DNA of 64,000 nucleotides from Massilia sp. H-1 (lineage in GTDB: Bacteria; Pseudomonadota; Gammaproteobacteria; Burkholderiales; Burkholderiaceae_D), in NCBI GenBank assembly GCA_024703915.1, contig CP087969.1:2294001-2358000 (forward strand). The letters are read 5' to 3'. Below the pieces are notes generated by a model, which made no database searches, had not been told where the DNA came from, and worked only from the letters and a program-made list of their open reading frames with translations. This document shows, in pieces, positions 24,560-34,881 of the stretch. Position 1 is the first letter of the stretch. Every line of letters starts with the position of its first letter. A program made the translations under genes and the position numbers.

Positions 24560-25284
24560 GCGGGCGGCTCCACCGTCACCTGGTAAGCCAGCACGTAGCC
24601 GCCGTTGCGCACCGTCTTGATGATCTGCGGCAGGCGCGCATCTTCGCCCAGCTTCTGGCGCAGGCGGCTGATCTGGATGTCGACCGAGCGGTCGAAGGGA
24701 TCAGGCGTCGCGGCCCTGGGTCAGGTTCAGCAGCTGGTCGCGGTTGAGGACCCGGTTCGGATGCTCGAGGAACACGCGCAGCAGGCGGAATTCTGCGCCC
24801 GAGAGCATGATCACGATGCCTTCCGGGTTGAGCAGGTGGCGCGCGGTCAGGTCCAGGGTCCAGCCCGAAAAGCGCATCTGCTGCGCGTTTTCGGACGGCG
24901 TGTTGGACGGCATGGCGTGGCTGCGGCGCAGCACGCTGCGGATGCGCGCCAGCAGTTCGCGCGGTTCGAACGGCTTGGGCAGGTAATCGTCGGCCCCCAT
25001 CTCCAGACCCAGGATGCGGTCGAGCGGCTCGTTGCGGGCGGTCAGCATGATCACCGGCAGGGTCGAATGGGCGCGCAGCTTGCGGCACAGGGTCAGGCCG
25101 TCGTCGCCAGGCAGGTTCAGATCGAGTACGATCAGGTCGGGGCGCGCCTCGTCGAGCGTCTTCCACATGCCGGTGCCGTCGGCCGCCGCCAGCGCGGGTA
25201 ACCGTTCGACTCGAGGTAATCGGCCAGCAGCTGGCGGATATCGCGGTCGTCGTCGACGATCAGAATGGTAGAGGGAGTATCCAT
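24556..25284 (-). CDS. OmpR-family response regulator
   Basis: Two-domain DNA-binding regulator. Receiver: acidic pocket IVDDDRD, phospho-acceptor in LIVLDLNLPGDDG, Thr in MLTARNEP, Lys in YLPKPFEP. Winged-helix output: LSGAEFRLLRVFLEHPNRVL through DIQISRLRQKLGEDARLP and TVRNGGYVLAYQV. About 242 residues. Breaks near 24705 and 25200. Pairs with the kinase downstream (4-base overlap). Divergent from the Spy-like gene across a 186-base region with repeated palindromic motifs, so it may regulate both directions. Confidence 0.9.
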
Positions 25285-25470
25285 GACCGCAATTATGTCG
25301 GCTTGGCGCCAGTCTGAATAGCGTATTTGTATCGGCATGTGTATACAGCAGCGGCCGAAACAAATCGATACAAACTGCCGGGCAGCGGAAACGCGGCGTT
25401 GACATCCGCCTTCCATCATGACCTTGCACACCGGCGATCGCGCCGCAGCTCACTTGATAAAGGAATCACC
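25285..25470. promoter_or_regulatory. Divergent regulatory region between response regulator and Spy-like gene
   Basis: Holds the self-complementary octamer TGTATACA at 25340-25347. It also holds an inverted repeat TTGTATC (25327-25333) / GATACAA (25369-25375). The same octamer and a related AATAGCGT..TGTATCG string recur after the Spy-like gene (26021-26075). These are good candidates for binding sites of the adjacent OmpR-type regulator. Confidence 0.5.
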
Positions 25471-25979
25471 ATGACCAGCATCCGCCACCACGCACTGATC
25501 GCCCTGGCCGTCCTCGGCCTGGCCGCCACCTCGCCCGGCGCCAGCGCCGCCGACACCACCGCCCAGGCCGCCACGGCCCCGGCCGCCGCCGGCCAGGCGC
25601 ACGCCCGGGGCCAGTGGGGCGAGCGCGCCGCCGCCCGCCGCCAGCAGCTGCACGACGCGCTGCGCCTGACGCCGTCCCAGGAAAGCGCGTGGAATGCCTG
25701 GATCGCCGCCACCCCGCGCCACGAGGCCTAGGCCAGCGTCCGGACCGCGCCGCCTGGAACACCATGAGCGCGCCGCAGCGCCTGGAACAGCAGATCGCGC
25801 GCGCCCGCCAGCATACCGAGCACATGGAAGCGCGCCTGGCGGCGCTGCAGCCCCTGTACGCGAGCTTCACGCCCGAGCAGAAAAAGCTGTTCGACGCGCA
25901 GGGACGCGCGGCGCGCCATGGCGGACAGCACGGCCGCCACCACGGCATGCGCCACGGTATGCACCACCAGGGTGAATAA
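25471..25979 (+). CDS. Spy/CpxP-family periplasmic chaperone-like protein
   Basis: Signal peptide of about 26 residues (LIALAVLGLAATSPGASA), then an all-helical Spy-type body. Two LTxxQ-like motifs are present, LTPSQESAWNAW and FTPEQKKLFD, the hallmark of Spy/CpxP envelope-stress proteins. The C-terminal tail is His-rich (HGGQHGRHHGMRHGMHH), suggesting metal binding. About 169 residues after restoring GCCTAGGC to GCCGGC near 25728. Sits divergent from an OmpR/EnvZ-type pair, like cpxP with cpxRA. The chaperone or metal-sensing role is inferred from family. Confidence 0.87.
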
Positions 25980-26020
25980 GCGCGCGGCGGCGGGGCGCGC
26001 CGCGTTCCCGCCGCTGCCAA

Positions 26021-26075
26021 TGTATACAAATTGTAACGACACGCAACCGAAATAGCGTGTATCGCTGGTCTGTGC
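26021..26075. promoter_or_regulatory. Second copy of the TGTATACA-type motif, upstream of the 26140 gene
   Basis: TGTATACA at 26021-26028 runs into the perfect palindrome TACAAATTGTA (26025-26035) and is followed by AATAGCGTGTATCG (26052-26065). The same elements occur in the region before the Spy-like gene. The repetition suggests that both promoters answer to one regulator. Confidence 0.45.
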
Positions 26076-26139
26076 TTATTCATCAGTGTATGCTGGGCCC
26101 AACTATCTGTAGGGCAATATTGCAAAATACGGGATTCGC

Positions 26140-26813
26140 ATGGACAAGCATATTTACGACAAGACCGATAAGGGCCGCGACGAAATCGCGACCCGCAAAT
26201 ATCACATCCCGGCCAAGCAGCGCTCGCTGCTGGTCATGATCGACGGCCACCGTTCGATCGAGGTCCTGATGAAAAGCTTCGGCCCGCTCGGCCTGACGGT
26301 CGACAATGTGAATGAACTGCTCAATGACGGCATGATCGTGCTGGTCGACGACGGCGTGCCCGATCCCGGACCGGAAACCATTACCCCGCACAAGGCAGGC
26401 ATGTCGGCCGCGGCCCGCATGGCGGCCCGGCGCAAGGCGGCAGTCGAGCGTTCCCACCACGAACACGAGCACGACCACGGTCCCGACACCGTGTCTGGTA
26501 TGGCGTCCGCTACGGCGTCCGGTATGGCGTCCGGTACGGCCGAGGCCGCCAACGCGCCCGCCCAGAGCGGCGGGATGAGCGATGCCGAGCGCCACATGGC
26601 CTTGCAGGATTTCTATACGCAGACCATCAAGAGCACGCTGGGATTGCGCGGCATGATGCTGCAGCTGAAGGTGGAAAAGTGCGCCGGTCTGGCCGACTTC
26701 CGCGCTGCGCGAGACTTACCTGGAAGCGGTGCTCAAGGCCAAGGGCCGCGAGATGGCGCTCAGCCTGTCGGGCCTAGCTCGACCAGCTGCTGGGCGACGC
26801 GCCGCCGGGCTGA
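26140..26813 (+). CDS. Unknown protein with winged-helix-like N-terminal domain and His-rich linker
   Basis: The N-terminal 65 residues (ATRKYHIPAKQRSLLVMIDG, LGLTVDNVNELLNDGMI) resemble a small domain seen in many Burkholderiales cytoplasmic proteins, perhaps a winged helix. A linker follows with ERSHHEHEHDHG and a repeated GMASATASGMASG stretch. A C-terminal helical domain (FYTQTIKSTLGLRGMMLQL to LDQLLGDAPPG) completes it. About 224 residues. Breaks near 26703 and 26773 (GCCTAGC for GCCGGC). No signal peptide. I do not recognise a function; the His cluster suggests metal binding. Confidence 0.75.
26497..26544 (+). repeat. 12-bp in-frame tandem repeat in the 26140 gene
   Basis: Units GGTATGGCGTCC, GCTACGGCGTCC, GGTATGGCGTCC and a degenerate fourth encode Gly/Ala-Met/Thr-Ala-Ser repeats in the linker. 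Likely variable in length between strains. Confidence 0.75.
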
Positions 26814-28734
26814 GCGGCGCGCGCCCCGAGCCGATTGCAGCTTGCGCAGCGATGCGCTGAACTTGTCTGCATCCTGGTAGCCGACCACGCGGCTGCCGGG
26901 AATTTCCTTCCCATCGCGGCCGAACAGAATGATGCCCGGCGGGCCGAACAGCTTGAAGCGCTTGAGCATGGCCTTGTCGTCGGCATCGTTGGCCGTCACG
27001 TCCACCTGCAGCAGCAGGGTCCCTTCCAGCTGGCGCTGCACGCGCGCATCGACGAAGGTCAGTTTTTCCATTTCCTTGCAGGACACGCACCAGTCGGCAT
27101 AAAAGTCGAGCATGGCCGTGCGCGCGCCGTTGGCGGCCAGCGCCGCGTCCAGGTCGGCAACCGTCTTGATGCGCTTGAACGCCAGGCCATGGTTCTGCGC
27201 CGCGCGCAGGTGGCCGAGCGGCGCGAGCACGTCGCGCCCGCCGGTGGCAGCGCCGGTCAGCTGCAGCGCGCCCAGCAGCGCGAACACGGCGGCCAGGCCG
27301 AGCGCGGCCCAGTGGCGCGTGGCCCGCATCAGATAGGCGGCATAGCCGATCAGCAAGGCGCTCCACAGCAGCATCTGGACCAGGGCTTAAGCAGCACCGG
27401 CGACACCAGCCACAGCGCCACGGCCAGCATCAGCACGCCGAAGAATTTCTTGACCTCGTCCATCCAGGCGCCCGCGTGCGGCAGCAGGGTCCCGGCCGAC
27501 AAGCCGACCAGCAGCAGCGGGATGCTCATCCCGGCCGCCATCGAAAACAGGGCCAGGCCGCCAATGACGACGTCGCGGGTCTGGCCGATGTAGACCAGGG
27601 CGCCCACCAGCGGCGCGGCCACGCAGGGTCCGACGATCAGGGCCGAGACCGCGCCCATGGCGAACACGCCAAGCCAGCTTGCTTCTACCGACATGCGGCC
27701 CGAGGCGTCCGCCAGGCGGGTTTGCAGCGCGGCTAAGCAGTTGCAGTGTGTAGACGCCGAACATCGACAGCGCCATGACCGACATCAGGATCCCGATGCT
27801 GCCCAGCACCCAGGGATTCTGGAGCGAGGCCGACAAGCCTTCGCCGATCAGGCTAGGCCGCGATCCCGAGCGCGGTGTACACCATGGCCATGCCAAGCGA
27901 ATAGGAAGCGGCCAGGGTGAAGCCGCGCCCGCGCGTCACGCGCGCCGCTGCCGACGATGATCGAAGCGAGAATCGGCACCATCGGCAGCACGCAGGGCGT
28001 GAACGACAGGCCCAGGCCGAGCAGGATGAAGGCGGGAATGATGACCAGCAGCTTGCCGCCGCCCAGCACGGCAGCAAAGCCGCCCTGCTCGGACGTGTCG
28101 GCCGCCATGCCGCGCAGTGGCCGCAGCGCTTCAGCAGCCTGAGCCGGGACCATGCGGCGCGGGAGGCGGCCGATGCGGCAGAAGCGGCAGAGGCGGCCGC
28201 GGCCGCGCGCACGCTGGCCGGCGTGCGGCCAGCGGCAGCCAGCTCGGCCCCGAAGCCGCCCGGCAGGCTGGCGGCGGCGCTGCTCTGGCCACCATTCAGG
28301 TCGAAGCGACCAGGCGCGCCTGGCATCCTGCGGCGCATAGCACAGGCCGAAACGTCGGCGCAGCCTTGCGAGGTCGCGTTCAGGGTGTACATGCTTAAGC
28401 CGCCTTGACCGGGACCGTGATGGTCACGCTGCCGCGGTAGGTTTCTACATTCTTTTGGAAGGTGTCGTCGAACTTGATCTTACCTTGAGGGAAGACGGGC
28501 TCGCCGAGGGTGGCGCCGCTGGCGCGGAAGGCGAAGCGTTCGTGGTACATATAGTAGCCGTCCGCAATCTCGTAGGTGACGGCGACGGTTTCCGGATCGA
28601 GCATGCGGGCCGAGAAGCGGAACGCGGCATCGGGCTCGAGGTAATCCTCATGCGCGCGTGCGGCACTGGCGGAAAATATCGTCAATACAAACAGCAGCAG
28701 CGCAGAACGCGGCCTTGAAAAAATGGCGGGACAT
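26760..28734 (-). CDS. dsbD: Thiol:disulfide interchange protein DsbD
   Basis: Transfers electrons from cytoplasmic thioredoxin to periplasmic DsbC, DsbG and cytochrome maturation. All three domains are visible after frame repair. The periplasmic alpha domain has GCADVGLCYAP with its cysteine pair. The membrane beta domain has FTPCVLPMVPIL and IVGPCVAAPLVGALVY. The gamma thioredoxin domain has DFYADWCVSCKEME. The signal peptide frame breaks near 28695. Further breaks near 28394 (GCTTAAGC), 28335, 28120, 27950, 27852 (GCTAGGC), 27731 and 27385 are mostly GCCGGC-type. The stop is uncertain because the C terminus runs into the convergent 26140 gene; the span end is the first in-frame stop. Confidence 0.9.
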
Positions 28735-28859
28735 GACTTCCTTTCGCTGGGCGAAGCAGAATAGTACACCGGAGGAAAGGTTCTCGCCTGCAGTGAATTA
28801 CTTGCCCAGGGGCGGGATGGGAGGGAGCACGGCCATCAGGGCGTCCCCTCCCCTGGCAA

Positions 28860-29039
28860 TTACTGGCGCGGTTTCGGTGGTGGCGGTGGCGGTGGCAGGT
28901 TGGTTACGCCGCAGTCGCCATAACGCGAGCATTGATCTTCAGCCATCGGGCTCATGTCGGCATCGTCGAGCGGATCGAAAGCCAGGGCAGCGCCGCTGGC
29001 CAGCAGGGCGGCCACGGCCAGTAACAACTTGTTCATCAT
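28860..29039 (-). CDS. Small secreted proline-rich protein
   Basis: 59 residues: signal peptide MMNKLLLAVAALLASGAALA, then an acidic segment with two cysteines (EDQCSRYGDCGV) and a run of prolines (PPPPPPP) near the C terminus. AGGAAA lies upstream of the double ATG at 29034-29039. Not part of the ribosomal operon, which ends in a strong terminator before it. No family recognised. Confidence 0.65.
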   Translation of the reverse strand: MMNKLLLAVAALLASGAALAFDPLDDADMSPMAEDQCSRYGDCGVTNLPPPPPPPKPRQ

Positions 29040-29165
29040 CGCGCATTTCCTTAAAGGGTCAGGTGCGACATTGCACCATCGGACAACTGTAAGGGACGCA
29101 CTATACGCAGTCAATCAATGTTGACAATAAATTCAAGTATTTTGAATAAGTGTTGCACAAAACGC

Positions 29166-29196
29166 AAAACGCCCGCTGGAAACCAGCGGGCGTTTT
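29166..29196. terminator. Strong bidirectional terminator ending the ribosomal alpha operon
   Basis: A perfect 14-bp inverted repeat, AAAACGCCCGCTGG and CCAGCGGGCGTTTT, with a 3-base AAA centre. It gives a U-run on either strand and lies 17 bases after the rplQ stop. Confidence 0.92.
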
Positions 29197-29213
29197 ATGA
29201 TTGCCGCGGCTAA

Positions 29214-29611
29214 TTACTCAGCCGTTGGAGCAGCATCGACGTCCGATACTTCCAGGACGGTCCAGCAGTTCGACGTAAGCCATCGGTGCATTGTCGCCAA
29301 CGTGGAAACCCATTTTCAGGATACGCAGGTAGCCACCGTTACGGTTGGCGTAGCGTGGGCCCAGTTCAGCGAACAGCTTCCAGGACCATTTCGCGGTCGC
29401 GCAGACGCGAGAAAGCCAGACGCTTGTTGGCCAGGGTGTCGGTCTTGCCCAGGGTCAGGATCGGCTCGATAACGCGGCGCAGTTCCTTGGCTTTTGGCAC
29501 GGTGGTTTTGATGGCTTCATGACGCAGCAGGGAAACGGTCATGTTGCGCAGCATAGCCAGGCGGTGGGACGAAGTACGATTCAGCTTGCGAAGGCCGTGA
29601 CGGTGACGCAT
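29214..29611 (-). CDS. rplQ: 50S ribosomal protein L17
   Basis: Large-subunit protein near the peptide exit tunnel. Starts [20 protein letters not shown] and continues [20 protein letters not shown], unmistakable L17. Frame breaks near 29382 and 29257; the repaired C terminus reads [12 protein letters not shown]. About 132 residues. Last gene of the operon, preceded by rpoA. Confidence 0.95.
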
Positions 29612-29734
29612 GGTAATTCCTTTCGAGTTGTTTAAATCCAGCTCTTCGATCGCTTATACGAAAACGTATGATGCGCGGGCCGGTTAGTATATAAATGAAT
29701 ACCCGGAGCGACATGCCCCGGGCAGTTACAGCAA

Positions 29735-30710
29735 TTATTTCTCGAGGCCTGCAGGTGGCCAGTTCTCGAGTTTCATGCCCAGGGTCAGGCCGCGCGAGGC
29801 AAGAACTTCCTTGATCTCGTTGAGCGACTTGCAGGCCCAGGTTTGGCGTCTTGAGCAGTTCGTTTTCCGAACGCTGGATCAGGTCGCCGATGTAGTAGAT
29901 GTTTTCTGCTTTCAGGCAGTTGGCCGAACGCACGGTCAGTTCCAGATCGTCCACTGGACGCAGCAGGATCGGATCGACCAGCGGAGCGCGATGGCGCTTC
30001 GGCGGCAGCTTCCGTGCCTTCCAGGGCAGCGAACACATTCAACTGGTCCACCAGAACGCGGGCCGACTGGCGGATCGCTTCTTCCGGCGTGATCACGCCG
30101 TTGGTTTCGATGTTGATGATCAGCTTGTCCAGGTCGGTACGCTGTTCGACGCGCGCCGATTCAACGAAGTAGGACACGCGGCGCACTGGCGAGAACGATG
30201 CGTCCAGGATGATGCGGCCGATGGTCTTGTTGGTGTCTTCCGACAGGCGGCGCACGTTACCTGGCACATAGCCACGGCCTTTTCGACCTTGATCTGCATG
30301 TCCAGCTTGCCACCGGCGGTCAGGTGAGCGATCACGTGGTCCGGATTGATCAGTTCGACGTCATGCGGCAGATCGATGTCCGAAGCCAGGATCGCGCCTT
30401 CGCCTTCCTTTTTCAGGGTCAGGGTGACGGAATCACGGTTGTGCACCTTGAATACCACGCCCTTGAGGTTCAGCAGCAGGTCAACGACGTCTTCCTGCAC
30501 GCCGTCCAGCGACGAGTACTCATGGACCACGCCAATGATCGTCACTTCGGTAGGCGCGTAGCCGACCATCGACGACAGCAGTACGCGGCGCAACGCGTTA
30601 CCGAGGGTGTGGCCATAGCCACGCTCGAACGGCTCCATCACGACTTTGGCGTGACCGGCACCGAGGGCTTCAACATCGATAATACGTGGCTTCAACAAAC
30701 TGTTTTGCAT
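29735..30710 (-). CDS. rpoA: RNA polymerase alpha subunit
   Basis: Assembly scaffold of RNA polymerase. The N-terminal domain is clear ([40 protein letters not shown]). The C-terminal domain contacts UP elements and activators ([33 protein letters not shown]). About 325 residues. Breaks near 30282, 29998 and 29845 are small indels in an essential gene and are taken as sequence errors. Lies between rpsD and rplQ as in most proteobacteria. Confidence 0.96.
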
Positions 30711-30819
30711 GAAATGTCCTTTTCAATACCCTCGGCTCGTTACGCCGATAAGGCTGATGGCATTAGTGAAAACGCCCGCAAGCGAACTTGCGGGCGGGGA
30801 AACGACTTCTGGACTGCGA

Positions 30820-31444
30820 TTAACGCGAATACAGTTCGACGATCAGCGATTCGTTGACGTCGTTAGCGATTTCGTTACGCTCTGGGAAGGACTTGAAGGT
30901 ACCTTCCATTTTCTTGGCATCGACCGACACCCAGCTTGGCATGCCGACTTGTTCGGCCAGCGACAGGGCTTCAACGATACGTACTTGTTTCTTCGACTTC
31001 TCACGAACTGCGATCACGTCGCCGGTACGCACAGCGTACGAAGCGATGTTGACAACCTGGCCGTTGACCGTGAATGCTTTGTGGCTGACCAGCTGGCGCG
31101 CTTCGGCGCAGGTCGAGCCAAAGCCCATACGGTAGCAAACGTTGTCGAGACGCGATTCCAGCAGGCGCAGCAGGGCTTCGCCCGTGTTGCCCTTGCGGCG
31201 ATTGGCTTCAAGCGAAGTAGCGGCGGAACTGACGCTCGAGGACGCCGTACATGCGCTTGACTTTTTGCTTTTCGCGCAGCTGGTTACCGTAGTCCGAGGT
31301 ACGGGCACCGGATTTGACACCGTGCTGACCTGGCTTGACGTCCAGTTTGCATTTCGAATCGAGGGAGCGGCGTGCGCTCTTGAGGAACAGGTCCGTACCT
31401 TCACGGCGGGACAGTTTTGCTTTAGGTCCGATATAACGTGCCAC
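30820..31444 (-). CDS. rpsD: 30S ribosomal protein S4
   Basis: Primary 16S rRNA-binding assembly protein and, in relatives, autogenous repressor of the alpha operon. Begins with GTG (31442-31444), giving the expected [16 protein letters not shown]. The S4 domain is [20 protein letters not shown]; it ends SLIVELYSR. About 207 residues with one break near 31212 (an extra base). A 212-base gap separates it from rpsK. Confidence 0.95.
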
Positions 31445-31656
31445 AATATTTCCTTTAAATTATGACGCCCCGGCGACGCCAGTGATGGCGAGGCAGGCGC
31501 TAGTCAGCTCCGCGTGCGGACTGACGGTGGCTTACAAGAAAATCCCGCGCATGTTGCCATGGCAGGCGAGAATAGCCGGGCAGTATACCCTTGCGGGCCT
31601 GCTCCGGCAATCTTTATTTCACTAACGACGCCGGATGCAACATCCGGCTGACCGTT
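31445..31656 (-). promoter_or_regulatory. rpsK-rpsD intergenic region
   Basis: About 210 bases inside the alpha operon, unusually long. No ORF was recognised. It may hold an internal promoter or an S4-responsive RNA structure, but neither could be shown by eye. Confidence 0.3.
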
Positions 31657-32058
31657 TTAGATACGACGACGCTTCGGTGGACGGCAGCCGTTGTGCGGCA
31701 CTGGCGTCACGTCCTGGATTTCGGTGATCTTGATACCCAGGTTGTTCAAAGCGCGAACCGCCGATTCACGACCAGGACCTGGGCCCTTGATACGTACTTC
31801 GAGGTTCTTCACGCCGCACTCAACTGCGACCTTGCCTGCTGCTTCGGCCGCAACCTGCGCTGCGAACGGGGTCGATTTACGCGAACCCTTGAAGCCAGCA
31901 CCGCCGGACGTTGCCCACGACAGGGCATTGCCTTGACGATCGGTGATCGTGATGATGGTGTTATTGAAAGAAGCGTGCACGTGGGCGATGCCCTCGGCGA
32001 CGTTCTTTTTAACTTTTTTTGTACGCGCTGCTGCTGCGCTGCTCTGTTGCTTGGCCAT
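31657..32058 (-). CDS. rpsK: 30S ribosomal protein S11
   Basis: Platform protein of the small subunit. Intact frame with [37 protein letters not shown] and the C-terminal end [14 protein letters not shown]. 133 residues. No frame break. Confidence 0.97.
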   Translation of the reverse strand: MAKQQSSAAAARTKKVKKNVAEGIAHVHASFNNTIITITDRQGNALSWATSGGAGFKGSRKSTPFAAQVAAEAAGKVAVECGVKNLEVRIKGPGPGRESAVRALNNLGIKITEIQDVTPVPHNGCRPPKRRRI

Positions 32059-32071
32059 GGTCGGTTCCTAG

Positions 32072-32438
32072 TTATTTCTTAAGCGATTGTGCGGCTTTGC
32101 GCGGACCTTTGCAGGGTACGGGCATTGGTGCGGGTACGCTGGCCACGGCAAGGCAGACCCTTACGGTGACGCATGCCACGGTAGCAGCCCAGGTCCATCA
32201 ATCGCTTGATGTTCATGGACAGCTCACGGCGCAGATCGCCTTCGACTACGAACGTGCCAACTGCATCACGCAGTTTTTCCAGTTCGCTGTCGTCCAGATC
32301 CTTGACCTTTTTATTGGTCGCTACACCCGTTTCGGCGCAGATCTTCTTTGCGCGTGGACGGCCAATACCATAAACGGCGGTCAGGCCGATGACGGTGTGC
32401 TGATGATTTGGGATGTTAACCCCTGCAATACGTGCCAT
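32072..32438 (-). CDS. rpsM: 30S ribosomal protein S13
   Basis: Head protein contacting tRNA and the B1 bridges. [20 protein letters not shown], then [17 protein letters not shown] and [20 protein letters not shown]. An indel near 32110 hides the true C terminus, which repairs to [12 protein letters not shown]. About 121 residues. Confidence 0.96.
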
Positions 32439-32466
32439 TCGTTATTCCTCAATAAATAACGTTAAA

Positions 32467-32580
32467 TTAACCTTGACGCTGCTTATGACGCGGTTCCACG
32501 CAGATTACGCGGACAACGCCTTTGCGCTTGATGATCTTGCAGTTGCGGCAGATCCGCTTGACTGATGCGAGAACTTTCAT
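32467..32580 (-). CDS. rpmJ: 50S ribosomal protein L36
   Basis: 37 residues: [20 protein letters not shown] then [15 protein letters not shown]. The zinc-ribbon ligands C-x2-C, C and H are all present, so this is the zinc-binding paralogue. Intact frame, between infA and rpsM. Confidence 0.97.
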   Translation of the reverse strand: MKVLASVKRICRNCKIIKRKGVVRVICVEPRHKQRQG

Positions 32581-32619
32581 ATTTGCACTCTCTTGGATTG
32601 GTTCAACTACTTAAAATTT

Positions 32620-32838
32620 TTACTTGGTCCGGAACACAATACGGGCCCGGCTCAAATCGTAAGGCGTCAATTCCACCGTTACTTTATCGCCAGGGAGAAT
32701 GCGGATATAGTTCATCCGCATTTTACCCGAGATGTGTCCGAGCACCACGTGCCCGTTTTCCAGCTTTACTCGAAACGTTGCATTGGGAAGATTCTCAAGA
32801 ATCTCGCCTTGCATTTGTATGACGTCGTCTTTTGCCAT
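32620..32838 (-). CDS. infA: Translation initiation factor IF-1
   Basis: 72-residue OB-fold protein that binds the 30S A site. [39 protein letters not shown] and [11 protein letters not shown] are diagnostic. Intact frame. Located between secY and rpmJ, as in many betaproteobacteria. Confidence 0.97.
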   Translation of the reverse strand: MAKDDVIQMQGEILENLPNATFRVKLENGHVVLGHISGKMRMNYIRILPGDKVTVELTPYDLSRARIVFRTK

Positions 32839-32861
32839 TCGGTTTGTGCACTCCTGGGCGC

Positions 32862-34197
32862 TTATCGCGTCGGAATTCCGCCCTTGAAATTCGCCTTGCG
32901 CAGCAGTGATTCATATTGCTGCGACATGACATAGTTTTGTACTTGCGCCATGAAGTCCATGGTGACAACCACAATAATCAACAGGGAAGTACCGCCGAAA
33001 TAGAAAGGAACTTTCCATTGGGCTTGCATAAATTCCGGCAACAAGCACACTAAGGTGATGTACACCGCTCCGGCCAGTGTCAAGCGCATCAGGATCTTGT
33101 CGATGTAGCGCGCGGTCTGCTCGCCAGGACGGATCCCGGGAACGAAGGCGCCGCTCTTCTTCAAGTTATCCGCTGTTTCCTTGCTGTTAAAGACCAGCGC
33201 CGTATAGAAGAAACAGAAGAACACGATTGCCACTGCATACAACAGCGCATGGATAGGCTCACCAGGCCCCATCGATGCTGCCAAGTCTTTCAGGAAAGCG
33301 ATCACAGGGCTCGTTGATTCCTTACCCTTGGTGAACCAGTCCACGATCGTTGCCGGGAACAAGATGATCGACGATGCGAAGATCGGCGGGATCACGCTAA
33401 GCCATGTTCAGCTTCAGGGGCAGATGGCTCGACTGGCCGCCATACACCTTGTTGCCGACTTGCTTCTTCGCATAATTAACCAAAATCTTGCGCTGGCCGC
33501 GCTCGACGAATACAACGAAATACGTCACCACTGCCACCAGCACCAGAATGATGAGCGCCGAGAAGGCACCGATCGCTTCTTTCTGCACCAGCGTGAACAA
33601 ATTGTGCAGTGCGCTTGGCAAGCCTGCCGCAATACCGGCAAAGATGATGATCGAAATACCGTTGCCCAGACCGCGCTCGGTGATTTGTTCACCCAGCCAC
33701 ATCAGGAACATGGTACCCGTCAACAAGCTCACGACTGTGACGAAGCGGAATACAAGACCCGGGTCGAGTACCAGTCCGGCCTGATGCTCCAGCGCCACGG
33801 CAATGCCGAACGCCTGGAACAGGGCCAGTGCCACCGTCGCATACCGGGTGTACTGAGTAATCTTGCGGCGACCTGCTTCGCCTTCTTTCTTTAACGCTTC
33901 CATCTGCGGTACGACGATCGACACCAGTTGCATGATGATCGAGGCCGAGATGTAAGGCATGATGCCAAGTGCGAACACCGTGAAGCGTTCCAATGCGCCG
34001 CCCGAGAACATGTTGAACATGCCCAGGATGCCATTTTGATTTTGCTTGAACGTCGAAGCCAGCACCACCGGGTCAATTCCTGGAACAGGAACGTGTGCCC
34101 CGAGGCGATAGACGACTAAGGCGCCAAGCAAAAACCAGAGACGACCCCACGGGAAACCGGCAGCTGCACTCTTACCAAGTTGTGAATTAGTCGCCAA
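32862..34197 (-). CDS. secY: Protein translocase subunit SecY
   Basis: Central channel of the Sec translocon, ten membrane helices. N-terminal frame from [20 protein letters not shown] to [20 protein letters not shown]; the C-terminal frame resumes at [20 protein letters not shown] and ends [12 protein letters not shown]. The break at 33407 reads GCTTAGC on the coding strand where GCCGGC restores NMAGVIPPIF, the universally conserved joint. This is one of the clearest proofs that the frameshift is not real. About 444 residues. Confidence 0.97.
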
Positions 34198-34229
34198 TTT
34201 TTGCTCCGATCAAGCTGTTAGCTTGCAAC

Positions 34230-34661
34230 TTACGCTACCGAGCCGCCAGCTGCTTCGATTGCCGCTTTCGCGCCTGCAGTGACTTTCAGGCCTTTGAGGT
34301 TCACCGCTTTGGTGACTTCGCCGGACAGAATCACGCGCACATCGCGCGCCAGCACTGGCAGGATGCCTGCTTGCTTGAGCACCAGGATGTCGACATCGCC
34401 GACGGCCAGGTTGTTCAGGTCCGACAGACGCACTTCTGCTTTGAACGTTGCATTGAGCGACTTGAAACCACGCTTAGGCAGACGGCGTTGCAGAGGCATT
34501 TGACCGCCTTCGAAACCGACCTTGTGGAAACCGCCCGAACGCGACTTCTGACCCTTGTGGCCACGACCCGAGGTCTTGCCCAGGCCGGAGCCGATACCGC
34601 GGCCTACGCGACGCTTGTAATGCTTGGCGCCTTCAGCTGGTTGAATTGTGTTCAATTCCAT
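34230..34661 (-). CDS. rplO: 50S ribosomal protein L15
   Basis: 143 residues, intact: [54 protein letters not shown]. Assembles into the 50S core. Follows rpmD, precedes secY, the usual spc order. Confidence 0.97.
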   Translation of the reverse strand: MELNTIQPAEGAKHYKRRVGRGIGSGLGKTSGRGHKGQKSRSGGFHKVGFEGGQMPLQRRLPKRGFKSLNATFKAEVRLSDLNNLAVGDVDILVLKQAGILPVLARDVRVILSGEVTKAVNLKGLKVTAGAKAAIEAAGGSVA

Positions 34662-34690
34662 GAATTTCTCCGTGACTTAAGCCCGAGGGC

Positions 34691-34870
34691 TTAAGCAACA
34701 ACTTTAACGAGGTACGAGACTTTGTTGATCATGCCGCGCACGGATGGGGTGTCCTGCAACTCGGAAACCGAGTTAACACGACGCAGACCCAGACCGCGGA
34801 CGGTGGCACGGTGATCTTGACGCGTGCCGATCAAACCCTTGACCAATTGTACTTTGATGGTGTTTGCCAT
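34691..34870 (-). CDS. rpmD: 50S ribosomal protein L30
   Basis: 59 residues, intact, not long enough to be obvious in an ORF scan: [20 protein letters not shown] then [20 protein letters not shown], ending LVKVVA. The stop TAA lies in GCTTAAGC, here natural because the protein ends at the family length. Confidence 0.96.
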   Translation of the reverse strand: MANTIKVQLVKGLIGTRQDHRATVRGLGLRRVNSVSELQDTPSVRGMINKVSYLVKVVA

Positions 34871-34881
34871 TTTTTTTCCTC

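Noticed and set aside
34691..34698. GCTTAAGC at the rpmD stop as another corrupted GCCGGC
   Set aside because: L30 ends at its normal length there, so the octamer is probably genuine.
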